DNA of 64,000 bases from an uncultured Mollicutes bacterium (GCA_900545015.1 UQXJ01000007.1:7793-71792); one strand, 5' to 3'; positions 35,641 through 45,273 are shown, counted from the first letter of the stretch. The notes: generated from the letters alone by a model not told the origin. Numbers and translations: made by a program.

Positions 35641-37465
35641 AATTTTAAGATTTTTGAAGAAAAAGCGGTATGTAATTTCGATTATCGCTATTGCTATTAT
35701 TTGCCAGTGCTATCTACAACTCATGCTTCCTGAATATATGGGTAAAATTACAAAACTCATCGTTTCTTCATCGGATGATAAAGTACAAAATATTCTTGTT
35801 ACAGGTGGATGGATGGTATTTGTTGCTTTTGGCGTTGTTTGCTTAGCAACTATTCAAAATATTTTAGGTTCTTATCTTAGTGCTTTTGTTGGCAAAGAAT
35901 TACGTATTGAAGTTTTTTATAAAGTAAATAATATTTCTTTATCTCAATATAATTCTTTTGGGACTGGTACTTTAATCACAAGAACCACAAACGATATTGA
36001 GCAAGTTAAAACTTACATTTTAATGGCTATAAGAATCGTTTTCATGTCACCTACTTTTATGATTATTGGTTTAGCAAAAGCTTTAGGAGCTGATTCTAGA
36101 TTAACAATAGTTTTAGCGATTTGTATTCCTTTAATTATTATATTAATGTGTATCCTTCTTAAATTAGCTAATCCATTATTTAAAAAGATGCAAGAAAAGA
36201 TTGATAATCTTACAATTGTTACTCGTGAAAATTTAACAGGTGTTCGTGTTATTAGAGCTTATAATCAAGAAGAAACAGAATATAAAAAATTTAAATTTGC
36301 TAATACTGACTTAGCAAAAACACAAAAGAAAGTTAATAGAATCATGAGTTTTGCTAATCCTGTTGTTTCTATTATCTTTAATATTGCTTATATTGGAATT
36401 TTTGCTCTTGGATTTTATTTTATAAATGGTCAATCATTTTTGGTTAATGGAACAATGAATACTGATGTTTTAAATGTCATTTCTAATGTTGTCGTTGTTG
36501 CTCAATACGCTATGCAAATCATGCAATCATTTATTATGTTTGCAATGATTTTAATTATGCTCCCTCAAGCTAGTGTTTCAGCAAAACGTATTAATGAAAT
36601 TTTAGAAACAAAAAATCCAATAAATGATGTTGAAGTTGATGAAAAATCAATGGAACAATTTAAAAATAGAAAAGAAAAAGGTGTCCTTTCCTTTAATAAT
36701 GTTTCTTTCGCTTATCCTAATAGTGATAAAAAATGTATAGAAGGCATAAGTTTTGAAACAAAGCCAGGAAAAACTACTGCTATTATTGGTTCCACTGGAA
36801 GTGGAAAATCAACAATCATAAATTTAATTCCTAGATTTTATGATGCTACTGAAGGAAATATTACACTAGATGGTGTAGATATTAAAAAGATTAAAGTAAA
36901 AGATTTGCGTGATCAAATTGGATTTGTTCCTCAAAAAGCAAATTTATTTAAAGGAAATATTAAAGATAATATTAGGTTTGGTAAAAAAGATGCAACTGAT
37001 GAAGAAATAAATAAAGCACTTGAAGTTGCTCAAGCTGAACATTTTATTTCAAAACTTCCTGACGGATTAGATACTTTTGTTTCTCAAGGCGGTAAAAACT
37101 TCTCAGGTGGTCAAAAACAAAGACTTTGTATCGCTAGAGCTTTAGTTAAAAAACCTGAAATTTATGTTTTTGATGATAGTTTTTCAGCACTTGATTTTAA
37201 GACAGATGCAAGACTAAGATACGCATTATCAAATTATATCGGCGACTCATCTGTTATTGTTGTTGCACAAAGAATTTCATCGATTTTAACAGCAGATACT
37301 ATTGTTGTTTTAAATGATGGAAAAATGGTTGGAAAAGGCACTCATGAAGAGCTTTTAAAATCATGCCCTGTCTATCAAGACATTGTTAAATCTCAACTTG
37401 ATGAAGATGAAATCAATAAAACTTTAAAGATGAATAAAGAAGTAGCTTTAGGAGGTAACAAATAA
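35633..37465 (+). CDS. ABC exporter subunit 1, with degenerate catalytic site
   Basis: A 610-residue half-transporter: six membrane helices, then an ATPase domain. Walker A is GSTGSGKST (about 386), the signature is FSGGQKQR and the H-loop is a Gln (VVAQRISSI). Walker B ends VFDDSFSALD, where the catalytic glutamate is replaced by aspartate; with the non-His switch residue this marks the degenerate-site half of a heterodimeric exporter of the BmrC/TM287 type. Start ATG 35633 is preceded by AAGGAGG at six bases, so the in-frame ATG 35627 is rejected. Substrate unknown; TetR control suggests drugs or toxic metabolites. Confidence 0.88.
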   Translation: MSKILRFLKKKRYVISIIAIAIICQCYLQLMLPEYMGKITKLIVSSSDDKVQNILVTGGWMVFVAFGVVCLATIQNILGSYLSAFVGKELRIEVFYKVNNISLSQYNSFGTGTLITRTTNDIEQVKTYILMAIRIVFMSPTFMIIGLAKALGADSRLTIVLAICIPLIIILMCILLKLANPLFKKMQEKIDNLTIVTRENLTGVRVIRAYNQEETEYKKFKFANTDLAKTQKKVNRIMSFANPVVSIIFNIAYIGIFALGFYFINGQSFLVNGTMNTDVLNVISNVVVVAQYAMQIMQSFIMFAMILIMLPQASVSAKRINEILETKNPINDVEVDEKSMEQFKNRKEKGVLSFNNVSFAYPNSDKKCIEGISFETKPGKTTAIIGSTGSGKSTIINLIPRFYDATEGNITLDGVDIKKIKVKDLRDQIGFVPQKANLFKGNIKDNIRFGKKDATDEEINKALEVAQAEHFISKLPDGLDTFVSQGGKNFSGGQKQRLCIARALVKKPEIYVFDDSFSALDFKTDARLRYALSNYIGDSSVIVVAQRISSILTADTIVVLNDGKMVGKGTHEELLKSCPVYQDIVKSQLDEDEINKTLKMNKEVALGGNK

Positions 37466-39564
37466 TGCCAGGTCCAAGAAAAATGGCTATTAGTAAGCCA
37501 AAAAATGCTAAAGCTACTACTCATAGAATGCTTAAAGATTTTAAAAATGAAAGAATTAAAATCATATTTGTTATTGTTCTTGCTATCGCTGGAGCAGTTT
37601 TAAGTATAATCACACCAATTATATTAGGTAATTTCTTAAACAACGCATTGCCTAAAGAAGGTAGTGATATTACAAGTAGTCCATTATTTAATTTTGACTT
37701 TATAAATAACGTAATTACTATTAAATGGGATTACTTCTTCTCCAATTTTGGATTAATGTTAGGCCTATACGCAGCAAGTGCTATTTTAAGCTGGGCGAGT
37801 GAATTTATTACAGTTGGAATTTCTACTAAATACGCTTATGACTATAGAGATAAAATAATTCAAAAATTAGATAAATTGCCTTTAAATTATTACGATAAAG
37901 TTCCTTATGGAGATACACTTTCAGTATGTACAAACGATGTTGATAATGTTTCAAGAAATTTGCAATCAATCATCGTTCAAACTACAAGTGGTATTGCTTT
38001 GTTTTTAGGATCATTAATTGCAATGTTTATTTACGACTATAGACTTGCATTTATCGCTCTTATTACGCTTCCAATTACATTAATTGTTGTATTTTTAATA
38101 GCTAAAAATAGTCAAAAACTCTTTAAGTCTTATAGAAAAGAACTTGGTATATTAAACGGAAAAGTTGAAGAAAATTATGCTGGAATTGATGTTATTAAAT
38201 TATTTAATAAAGAAGAAGACGTTGAAAAAGAATTTGATGAAGTAAATAAAAGAATGTCTAAAGCAGACTTCCTCTCTCAATTCTTTGCAGGTTTTATTTT
38301 CCCAACTACTATCTTTATTAATAATGTTGCTTATGTTGCTATCGCTGTTGCAGGTGGCGTCATTGGTCAAGTTGGTACAATCATAACATTCTTAAATTTA
38401 TTAAATTTATTCACTAGACCATTCCAACAAATTGGTCAAATTGTAAACATTATCCAAAGTGTTTTAGCAAGTGCTGAAAGAATTTATACTTTGCTTGACG
38501 AAGTTGAAGAAATTCCTGATAAAGAAACTGCAATTAAAGATAGTAATGTAATCGAAGGTGAATTTGATCTTAATCATGTTTATTTTCAATATTTAAAAGA
38601 TAAACCGTTAATCGAAGATTTCACGTTGCACGTTAATAAAGGTGACACCGTTGCAATCGTTGGCCCTACTGGCGCTGGCAAAACAACAATGGTTAACCTT
38701 ATTATGAGATTCTACGAAATTACGAATATAGCTAATTTTGATGACTTAAGAAGAAAAACAATTGCTTGTTATAATGAAATTAATAAATTAGTCGATAACC
38801 CAGAAATCAAATCAATTTCTCTAAATGAAAGCATCGATATTAAAGATGAAACAACAATTCAAAGAGAGAAATTAAGTGAGTATTTATCAAACATTATCAA
38901 AGAAAATAAAGATAAAGATGAATTAATTCAAAAATTAATTTTCATCAAAGATCACTTAATTAATGTTTTCAATAATGGAAATATTAAACTTGATAATAAA
39001 ACAATTTTTAATTATACACGTGGCGCTTTAAGAGGCAGTGTTGGTATGGTTTTACAAGATACCTGGCTCTTTAAAGGAACAATAAGAGAAAATTTATTAT
39101 TTGGAGACATTAATGCAACTGATGAAGAAATAGATAATGCTTTAAAAGAGGCACACATCTATCATTTTGTTCAAACATTACCTGGTGGTTTAGACTTTGT
39201 ACTTAATGAAGATGGCAATAACGTTTCTCAAGGTCAAAGACAGTTATTAACAATTGCTCGAGCAATCTTATCTAAACCAAAAATTATGATTTTAGATGAA
39301 GCTACATCTTCAGTTGACACAAGAACAGAAAAACAAATCCAAGATGCTCTTGATAAAATTATGAAAAATAGAACATCATTTGTTATTGCTCATAGATTAT
39401 CAACAATTAAAAATGCAAAACTTATTATCGTTATGAAAAAAGGAAAAATTGTTGAAATCGGATCGCATTATGAACTGCTTGCAAAAAATGGTTTCTATAA
39501 AGAATTGTATGAATCTCAATTCAGTGGAAATAACCCAATGAGCAAAGAAGCAGAAGCAAGTTAA
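37465..39564 (+). CDS. ABC exporter subunit 2, with an insertion in the ATPase domain
   Basis: The 699-residue partner of the preceding gene, overlapping it by one base (TAATG). It has six membrane helices and the ATPase motifs GPTGAGKTT (about 400), VSQGQRQ signature (about 586), Walker B IMILDEATSSVD with the catalytic Glu, and VIAHRLSTI with the switch His, so this is the active half. About 85 extra residues (about 418-502; DNA 38716-38970) are inserted between Walker A (RFYEIT) and the Q-loop (SVGMVLQDT), displacing the usual beta-hairpin. The insert is charged and helical (NEINKLVDNPEIKSISLNES; YLSNIIKENKDKDELIQKL) and is not a known domain to me. Confidence 0.88.
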   Translation: MPGPRKMAISKPKNAKATTHRMLKDFKNERIKIIFVIVLAIAGAVLSIITPIILGNFLNNALPKEGSDITSSPLFNFDFINNVITIKWDYFFSNFGLMLGLYAASAILSWASEFITVGISTKYAYDYRDKIIQKLDKLPLNYYDKVPYGDTLSVCTNDVDNVSRNLQSIIVQTTSGIALFLGSLIAMFIYDYRLAFIALITLPITLIVVFLIAKNSQKLFKSYRKELGILNGKVEENYAGIDVIKLFNKEEDVEKEFDEVNKRMSKADFLSQFFAGFIFPTTIFINNVAYVAIAVAGGVIGQVGTIITFLNLLNLFTRPFQQIGQIVNIIQSVLASAERIYTLLDEVEEIPDKETAIKDSNVIEGEFDLNHVYFQYLKDKPLIEDFTLHVNKGDTVAIVGPTGAGKTTMVNLIMRFYEITNIANFDDLRRKTIACYNEINKLVDNPEIKSISLNESIDIKDETTIQREKLSEYLSNIIKENKDKDELIQKLIFIKDHLINVFNNGNIKLDNKTIFNYTRGALRGSVGMVLQDTWLFKGTIRENLLFGDINATDEEIDNALKEAHIYHFVQTLPGGLDFVLNEDGNNVSQGQRQLLTIARAILSKPKIMILDEATSSVDTRTEKQIQDALDKIMKNRTSFVIAHRLSTIKNAKLIIVMKKGKIVEIGSHYELLAKNGFYKELYESQFSGNNPMSKEAEAS

Positions 39565-39570
39565 TAGTGA

Positions 39571-39597
39571 AAAACCTTGCAAAAATCAACTATTTTT
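39571..39597 (+). repeat. Dispersed 27-base element, copy C
   Basis: 25 of 27 bases match copy A. It begins six bases after the stop of the second ABC gene. Preceded by AATAGTGA, it forms an imperfect inverted repeat with its own TCAACTATT end. Confidence 0.7.
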
Positions 39598-39603
39598 AGA
39601 GAA

Positions 39604-39630
39604 AGAGTAGGCATTTCTACTCTCTTTTAG
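39604..39630 (+). terminator. Terminator of the TetR-ABC operon
   Basis: AGAGTAG (39604-39610) pairs with CTACTCT (39617-39623), followed by CTTTTAGTTTCTTT. It overlaps the 3' end of the converging FGGY kinase gene. Confidence 0.65.
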
Positions 39631-41188
39631 TTTCTTTATTGTTTCTTTCTTTTATATGAGACAAAGATTTATAAGGTCTTTCTAAGCCTGGATAAATCTG
39701 AAGATACACTTTTTTATAAAGCTCTTCATAGACTTTTACTGCTTCTTTATTCGGTGTAAATACTTTGTCATATCTCACCATATTTTTCTTAACTTCTTCT
39801 AAATTTTTATATGTTCCTAAAGCAAGAAATTGACACGCTGCACAACCCAAAGTGGAGTTTTCATTTGTCTCACTTTTAAACACTGGAAGATTAAATAAAT
39901 CACTTGTTATTTGGCAGATTGCATCACTCTTAGATCCGCCTCCACCAATAGTTATGTATTCAACTTTCGTATGAGATCTTTTTTGAATGCTTTCAAGTCC
40001 TTCTTTTAAAGCATAGCCAATACCTTCAATGATTGCTCTATAAAGATGATATTTTGTGTGTACATCATAAAATCCAACAATTGCACCTTTAGCAAGTGGT
40101 CTTGATAATCCTGGTCCCCAATATGGTTGTAAGACAAGACCATCAGAACCAGGAGCAATTTCCATAATCTTTTTATTTAAAAATTCTTCTGGCGCCATCT
40201 TTTCGATTTTCGCTTCAACCGAATCCGCTTCGCCAAATTCTTTTACAAACCATTTTAACATCCAATATCCTCTATAAACTTGATATTCAAGAGAATAATA
40301 TCCAGGAAAACCTGTAATATAAGCAGGTAAGAATTTTTCTGGTTCATAATATCTTTTATTAATCACTGCAATTGATGATGCTGTTCCATAACTTATATGA
40401 GCACTAGATGAATCAATTTGTCCACTTCCAAAAGCTTCACATGATTTGTCATTTCCAGTAGCTATATATTTTAATCCTTCAGGAAGTCCTGTTTCTAAAC
40501 TTGCTCTCTTCGAAATAGCTCCAATTACTTCTCCTGCTTTATAAATATGAGGCATCAATCTTGAATCAACATTAAAAATTGAACCTTTTAAATTATATTT
40601 TCCAGTCCATTTCCCAGTTCTAAAATTTATAGGATAATGTCCAATCATATTTGAAGCGCTATCTCCTAGAATTCCGATTAATCTATAATTCAAATAAGAA
40701 CTTAAAGGAGAATAATATCTTACTTTTTTCCAAATTTCTGGTTCATTTTCTTGAACCCAAATAGCAGGTGTTCTTTTTCTATTTAAAGTAACCGCATCTT
40801 TCATTCCAACTACCCAAAATAAAAAGTTATTAATTAAAGGCAATGGCTTTTTAAGTTCTGCTTGTCTTTGGTCTAACCAAATAATAGCAGGTCTTAAATT
40901 ACTATAATTTTCATCAAGAAAGCAAGATGAATCTCTAAAGCAAGTTGCTGAAATTGAAGAACATTTTTTAACAAGTTCCTTATTTTTTTCTGTAAGTCTT
41001 TTTGCAGCTTTGCACATGCATTCATAATAAAAATCAGGATTTTGTTCTGCGTACCCTGGCCTCATTGAAAAATAAGGTGATATATATTGTTCTTGTTCAA
41101 ATGCCAAAAACTTACCAAATTTATTAACTATAGAAACGCGAACACTTTGTGTTCCGTAATCAATTGCAATTACATAAGTGTCTTCCAT
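39617..41188 (-). CDS. FGGY-family carbohydrate kinase
   Basis: ATP-dependent phosphorylation of a pentose, polyol or similar sugar. The 523-residue protein has the N-terminal phosphate-binding motif AIDYGTQSVRVSIV, AIIWLDQRQAELKK with the catalytic-domain Asp region, ISYGTASSIAVINK, and the C-terminal GGGGSKSDAICQITSDLF. The precise substrate (xylulose, ribulose, other) cannot be deduced: neighbours give no sugar pathway. No Shine-Dalgarno site precedes ATG 41188; an extended -10 (TGCTATAAT) ends six bases before it, so a leaderless mRNA is predicted. It is divergent from ppdK. Confidence 0.85.
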   Translation of the reverse strand: MEDTYVIAIDYGTQSVRVSIVNKFGKFLAFEQEQYISPYFSMRPGYAEQNPDFYYECMCKAAKRLTEKNKELVKKCSSISATCFRDSSCFLDENYSNLRPAIIWLDQRQAELKKPLPLINNFLFWVVGMKDAVTLNRKRTPAIWVQENEPEIWKKVRYYSPLSSYLNYRLIGILGDSASNMIGHYPINFRTGKWTGKYNLKGSIFNVDSRLMPHIYKAGEVIGAISKRASLETGLPEGLKYIATGNDKSCEAFGSGQIDSSSAHISYGTASSIAVINKRYYEPEKFLPAYITGFPGYYSLEYQVYRGYWMLKWFVKEFGEADSVEAKIEKMAPEEFLNKKIMEIAPGSDGLVLQPYWGPGLSRPLAKGAIVGFYDVHTKYHLYRAIIEGIGYALKEGLESIQKRSHTKVEYITIGGGGSKSDAICQITSDLFNLPVFKSETNENSTLGCAACQFLALGTYKNLEEVKKNMVRYDKVFTPNKEAVKVYEELYKKVYLQIYPGLERPYKSLSHIKERNNKETKRE

Positions 41189-41194
41189 ATTGAA

Positions 41195-41203
41195 ATTATA
41201 GCA
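41195..41203 (-). promoter_or_regulatory. Extended -10 promoter of the FGGY kinase gene
   Basis: On the minus strand TGCTATAAT; the seventh base after it is the A of the start ATG. No close -35 match. Confidence 0.55.
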
Positions 41204-41241
41204 CTATAAAGCATTTCAAATAAGAAAAGATAAAAATGACA

Positions 41242-41288
41242 CATTTATATATATAAATGATTAAAAATAAGGTGATTTATGATATAAT
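41242..41288 (+). promoter_or_regulatory. ppdK promoter with an upstream 18-base palindrome
   Basis: An extended -10 TGATATAAT ends at 41288, with TTAAAA (41261-41266) as a weak -35. A perfect palindrome, CATTTATAT plus its reverse complement (41242-41259), lies directly upstream. The leader of about 38 bases holds a strong GGAGG. Confidence 0.55.
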
Positions 41289-41331
41289 TTTCGCAGTTGT
41301 AAAACAACGCCTATTATGGAGGTTAATTTAA

Positions 41332-44007
41332 ATGGCAAAACAACATAAATATGTTTACCTCTTCAAAGAAGCTCACGGATTAGGAAAAGAACTTCTCGGA
41401 GGTAAGGGTGCTGGTTTAGCAGAAATGACCTATATTGGAGTACCAATTCCACAAGGTTTCACAATTTCTACTGAAGCATGTACACTTTATTATCAAAGTG
41501 GCAAAAAAATGCCTGAATCATTAATTAAAGAAATTGATAAAGGAATTAAAGAAGTCGAAAAAGAAACAGGAAAATCATTCGGTGCATTAGAAGCTGGTAA
41601 AACTCCACTTTTAGTTAGTGTTAGAAGTGGTGCCAGAGTTTCTATGCCAGGTATGATGGATACAATTTTAAACTTAGGTTTAAATGATAACGCTGTTAAA
41701 GTACTTGCTGAAGTTAGCGGCAATGAAAGATTTGCTTATGACTCATATCGTAGATTCATCCTTATGTTCACTAACATTGCTAAAGGCTGGCCAAGAACAG
41801 ACATGGACAAAATGTTAGAAAAAATTAAAGAAGATAACGGATATAAAGTTGATACAGAAGTCACAACTGAACAATTAAAAGCTTTAGTTAATGACTATAA
41901 GGCTTACTATAAAGAGAAATTTGGCGAAGATTTCCCTACAGATCCATATGTTCAATTACACGAAGCTGTTGAAGCTGTCTTTAGATCATGGGATAACCCA
42001 AGAGCTAACGTTTATAGAAAGATGAACTCAATTCCATACGAATGGGGTACAGCTGTTAACGTTCAATCAATGGTCTTTGGTAACTTAAATAGCAATTCAG
42101 GTACTGGTGTTGCATTCTCAAGAGATCCATCAACAGGTGCTAAAAAGGTTTATGCAGAATATTTACCACAAGCACAAGGCGAAGATGTTGTTGCAGGTAT
42201 CAGAACACCATTCCACGTCGATTACTTAAAAGAACAAATGCCAGAAGTTTATGCTCAATTCGAAAAAACTATCAAGGCTATGGAAGCTCACTATAAAGAT
42301 ATGCAAGATATGGAATATACTGTTGAAAACGGTAAACTCTATTTCTTGCAAACAAGAAACGGTAAGAGAACAGCTGCTGCTGCTTTACAAATCGCTCTTG
42401 ATTTATTAGATGAAGGTGTCATCACTGAAGATGAAGCAGTCTTAAGAGTTGAACCAAAATTACTTGATTCATTATTACACCCAACATTCAACCCAGCAGA
42501 TTTAAAGAAAGCTATCGCTATCGCAAATGGTAACCCAGCTTCTCCAGGTGCAGGTGTTGGTCACTTATCATTCGATGCTGCAGATGCAAAAGCTAGAAAA
42601 GAAAAAGGTGAAAAAGTCCTTCTTGTTAGAGCTGAAACATCACCAGAAGATATCGAAGGTATGGTTAGTGCAGAAGGTATCTTAACTATGAGAGGTGGTA
42701 TGACATCACACGCTGCTGTCGTCGCTCGTGGTATGGGTAAATGCTGTATTACAGGTTGTTCAGCTGCTATCGTTGATGAAGAAAATAAAACACTTACAAT
42801 CAATGGTAAAGTTTATGGTGAACAAGATACACTTTCAATCGATGGTTCAACAGGTGCTGTCTACGAAGGTGCAATGCCATTAATTCCAGCAGATACAAAA
42901 GCAGGTAACTTCGGAAGAATGATGAAACTTGCTGATAAATATAGAAGATTAAGTATCAGAACAAACGCTGATACTCCAAAAGATGCTATCCAAGCTGTTG
43001 AATTCGGTGCTGAAGGTGTCGGATTATGTAGAACAGAACATATGTTCTTCTCAGCAGACAGAATCTTCCACATGAGAAGAATGATTCTTGCTGATACAGT
43101 CGAAGAAAGAGAATTAGCATTAAGTGAATTATTGCCATATCAAAGACAAGATTTCTATGGTTTATTCATGTCAATGAAGGACTTAAAGAACATCAATGTC
43201 AACGTTCGTTTACTCGATCCACCTCTACACGAATTCTTACCAACTGAAGAAGACAAGATTAAAGAATTAGCTGATTCTTTACATAAATCAGTTGAACAAG
43301 TTAAAGATAGAATTGCATATCTCCACGAATTCAACCCAATGATGGGACACAGAGGATGTAGACTTGACGTTACATATCCAGAAATCGGAAGAATGCAAGC
43401 AAGAGCTATCATCGAAGCTGCTATCAAAGCAAGTAAAGAATTACACAGAGAAATCGAACCAGAAATCATGATTCCATTAACACTTGACTTAAAAGAATTC
43501 AAGTTTGTTAAATCAATCATCTGTGGTGAAGCTGATAAAGTTATCGCAGAAAACGGTGTCAATATGAAATACCATGTCGGTACAATGATTGAAATCCCAA
43601 GAGCTGCTTTATTATCAGGAGAAATTGCTAAGGAAGCTGAATTCTATTCATTTGGTACAAACGACTTAACTCAAATGACATTCGGATTCTCAAGAGATGA
43701 CTCATCAAAATTCTTAGGTTCATACTATGAAAATAAGATTTTCGAATCAGATCCATTCCAACACGTCGATCAAAAAGGCGTTGGCAAACTCATTAAGATG
43801 GCTGTCAAAGACGGAAGAGAAACAAGACCAGAACTTCTTTGTGGAGTTTGTGGTGAACACGGTGGCGATCCAGAATCAATCGAATTCTTCAATAGAGTTG
43901 GATTAGACTATGTTAGCTGCTCACCATTCAGAGTCCCAATCGCAAGACTTGCTGCTGCTCAAGCTGAAATCTTATTAAAGAGAGAACAAGCTAAGAAAGC
44001 AAAATAG
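41332..44007 (+). CDS. ppdK: Pyruvate, phosphate dikinase
   Basis: Reversibly converts PEP, AMP and PPi to pyruvate, ATP and Pi. In anaerobes it often replaces or joins pyruvate kinase to save PPi energy. The 891-residue protein has the ATP-grasp domain (GKGAGLAEMTYIGVPIPQGF), the swivelling phosphohistidine domain with GGMTSHAAVVARGMGKCCI, and the PEP-binding barrel with FGTNDLTQMTFGFSRDD and LCGVCGEHGGDPES. Codon choice differs clearly from neighbours: many ATC, TTC, AAC, GAC and CAC codons, as expected for very strong expression. It is on the plus strand left of the origin, thus head-on to replication. Confidence 0.97.
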   Translation: MAKQHKYVYLFKEAHGLGKELLGGKGAGLAEMTYIGVPIPQGFTISTEACTLYYQSGKKMPESLIKEIDKGIKEVEKETGKSFGALEAGKTPLLVSVRSGARVSMPGMMDTILNLGLNDNAVKVLAEVSGNERFAYDSYRRFILMFTNIAKGWPRTDMDKMLEKIKEDNGYKVDTEVTTEQLKALVNDYKAYYKEKFGEDFPTDPYVQLHEAVEAVFRSWDNPRANVYRKMNSIPYEWGTAVNVQSMVFGNLNSNSGTGVAFSRDPSTGAKKVYAEYLPQAQGEDVVAGIRTPFHVDYLKEQMPEVYAQFEKTIKAMEAHYKDMQDMEYTVENGKLYFLQTRNGKRTAAAALQIALDLLDEGVITEDEAVLRVEPKLLDSLLHPTFNPADLKKAIAIANGNPASPGAGVGHLSFDAADAKARKEKGEKVLLVRAETSPEDIEGMVSAEGILTMRGGMTSHAAVVARGMGKCCITGCSAAIVDEENKTLTINGKVYGEQDTLSIDGSTGAVYEGAMPLIPADTKAGNFGRMMKLADKYRRLSIRTNADTPKDAIQAVEFGAEGVGLCRTEHMFFSADRIFHMRRMILADTVEERELALSELLPYQRQDFYGLFMSMKDLKNINVNVRLLDPPLHEFLPTEEDKIKELADSLHKSVEQVKDRIAYLHEFNPMMGHRGCRLDVTYPEIGRMQARAIIEAAIKASKELHREIEPEIMIPLTLDLKEFKFVKSIICGEADKVIAENGVNMKYHVGTMIEIPRAALLSGEIAKEAEFYSFGTNDLTQMTFGFSRDDSSKFLGSYYENKIFESDPFQHVDQKGVGKLIKMAVKDGRETRPELLCGVCGEHGGDPESIEFFNRVGLDYVSCSPFRVPIARLAAAQAEILLKREQAKKAK

Positions 44008-44023
44008 TTAAATCAATTAAACA

Positions 44024-44050
44024 AAAAGTCCGCAAATTGCGGGCTTTTTT
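44024..44050 (+). terminator. ppdK terminator
   Basis: AAGTCCGC (44026-44033) pairs with GCGGGCTT (44039-44046, one G-U) around AAATT, followed by TTTTTT. Confidence 0.9.
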
Positions 44051-44151
44051 ATTTATATATTAATTAACTACTAATTATTTACTTATTTTTTACTTTTCTA
44101 AATTTACTTTTTCTTTACTTATGCAAGCAAAATAAAAAGAAACTTTCGCTT

Positions 44152-44403
44152 CTACTTTACATATTTTGGTGAAAAATAAAGATCATTATTGGCAGTAATA
44201 TGTCCTACATTTTTGTTGTTAAGATAAATATCACCACCATCACTTATATATCCTGCTTTAAACTTTTCAATATAAATTTCGCCGTCTTCTTTTAAGATAG
44301 CAAATCTTTTATTGCTTATATAGATAACTCCGTCTCTATTTACATAGCCAACTATTTCATCACCTATCAAAACATTTTTGTTAAAGCATTCAATAAAAAG
44401 CAT
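44152..44403 (-). CDS. Small protein of four 16-residue beta repeats
   Basis: An 83-residue protein with no recognised function. After a short N-terminus it consists of four regular units: VGYVNRDGVIYISNKR, FAILKEDGEIYIEKFK, AGYISDGGDIYLNNKN and VGHITANNDLYFSPKY. Each has a two-strand pattern around D/N-G and an IY/LY core, so a small beta-flap, solenoid or propeller-like fold is expected. It lies three bases after ispE at the end of the rpmH-to-ispE gene run. Confidence 0.65.
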   Translation of the reverse strand: MLFIECFNKNVLIGDEIVGYVNRDGVIYISNKRFAILKEDGEIYIEKFKAGYISDGGDIYLNNKNVGHITANNDLYFSPKYVK

Positions 44404-44405
44404 AA

Positions 44406-45263
44406 TTAACTCCTTAAAAATTTAGTGAGCGCAACTTGGTAATTGCCTTTCGAATATTTCTTTTCAGCGTTTTTGAGTAATTTAATATCCGTAGATAAAG
44501 CAAATACACAACTTCCTGCTCCACTCATTTTAACACATTTAAAACCATCTGCTTTTAAACTTTCGATTACAGTTTTAACTTCAGGTAATAATTCGATTGC
44601 TGGTTTTTCTAATGAGTTGAATACTTTTTGTCCTAATCCTTCGATATCATTAGCTTCATAAAGTTTAATAATTTCATTAATATCACCATGCTCAACTTCA
44701 CCAATTTTATCAGCTTTAGCAAAAACTTCTTTTGTTGATAAACCATCAAGAGGTTTAACAAGAAGAACTCCACAATCTAATGTGTGATCAATAAACTCTA
44801 ATACTTCGCCTTTTCTTTTAAGAAGAGTTGGCTTATTGAAAATTGACCAAGGAACATCACTACCGATTTTAATTGCTAAATCAATTAATTCTTCATCAGT
44901 AGGTTTAATATTTTCAATTTTAAGAATAGCTTTTAGTGCTGCTGCAGCGTCTGCACTGCCACCTCCTAGACCAGCTTGTAAGAAAATATTTTTATGTATA
45001 TTTACAATAAATCTATCCTTAAAACCATATTTCGCTCTAGCAGCATCAATAATTTGATGGACAAGATTGTATTTTGTGACTTTTAAAGAATAATCATCGC
45101 AAGTTACAAAGTCATCGATTGCGCCTTTTGCAGCTTTACTAATTTCTAGTGAATCATGTAATTCAATAGGTAGCATGATTGTTTCAAGATTATGGTAGCC
45201 ATCATCTCTTAAATCTTTGATATCTAAAGATAAATTAATCTTCGCGTACGCTTTTTCTATCAT
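44406..45263 (-). CDS. ispE: 4-diphosphocytidyl-2-C-methyl-D-erythritol kinase
   Basis: The ATP-dependent kinase of the MEP isoprenoid pathway. The GHMP-kinase motifs are AYAKINLSLDIKDLRDDGYH, QAGLGGGSADAAAALKAI (ATP loop) and KMSGAGSCVFAL. Length 285 is normal. It shows that the organism makes isoprenoids by the MEP route. It follows rsmA by ten bases, a common Firmicute arrangement. Confidence 0.95.
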   Translation of the reverse strand: MIEKAYAKINLSLDIKDLRDDGYHNLETIMLPIELHDSLEISKAAKGAIDDFVTCDDYSLKVTKYNLVHQIIDAARAKYGFKDRFIVNIHKNIFLQAGLGGGSADAAAALKAILKIENIKPTDEELIDLAIKIGSDVPWSIFNKPTLLKRKGEVLEFIDHTLDCGVLLVKPLDGLSTKEVFAKADKIGEVEHGDINEIIKLYEANDIEGLGQKVFNSLEKPAIELLPEVKTVIESLKADGFKCVKMSGAGSCVFALSTDIKLLKNAEKKYSKGNYQVALTKFLRS

Positions 45264-45273
45264 AATGCACCTA

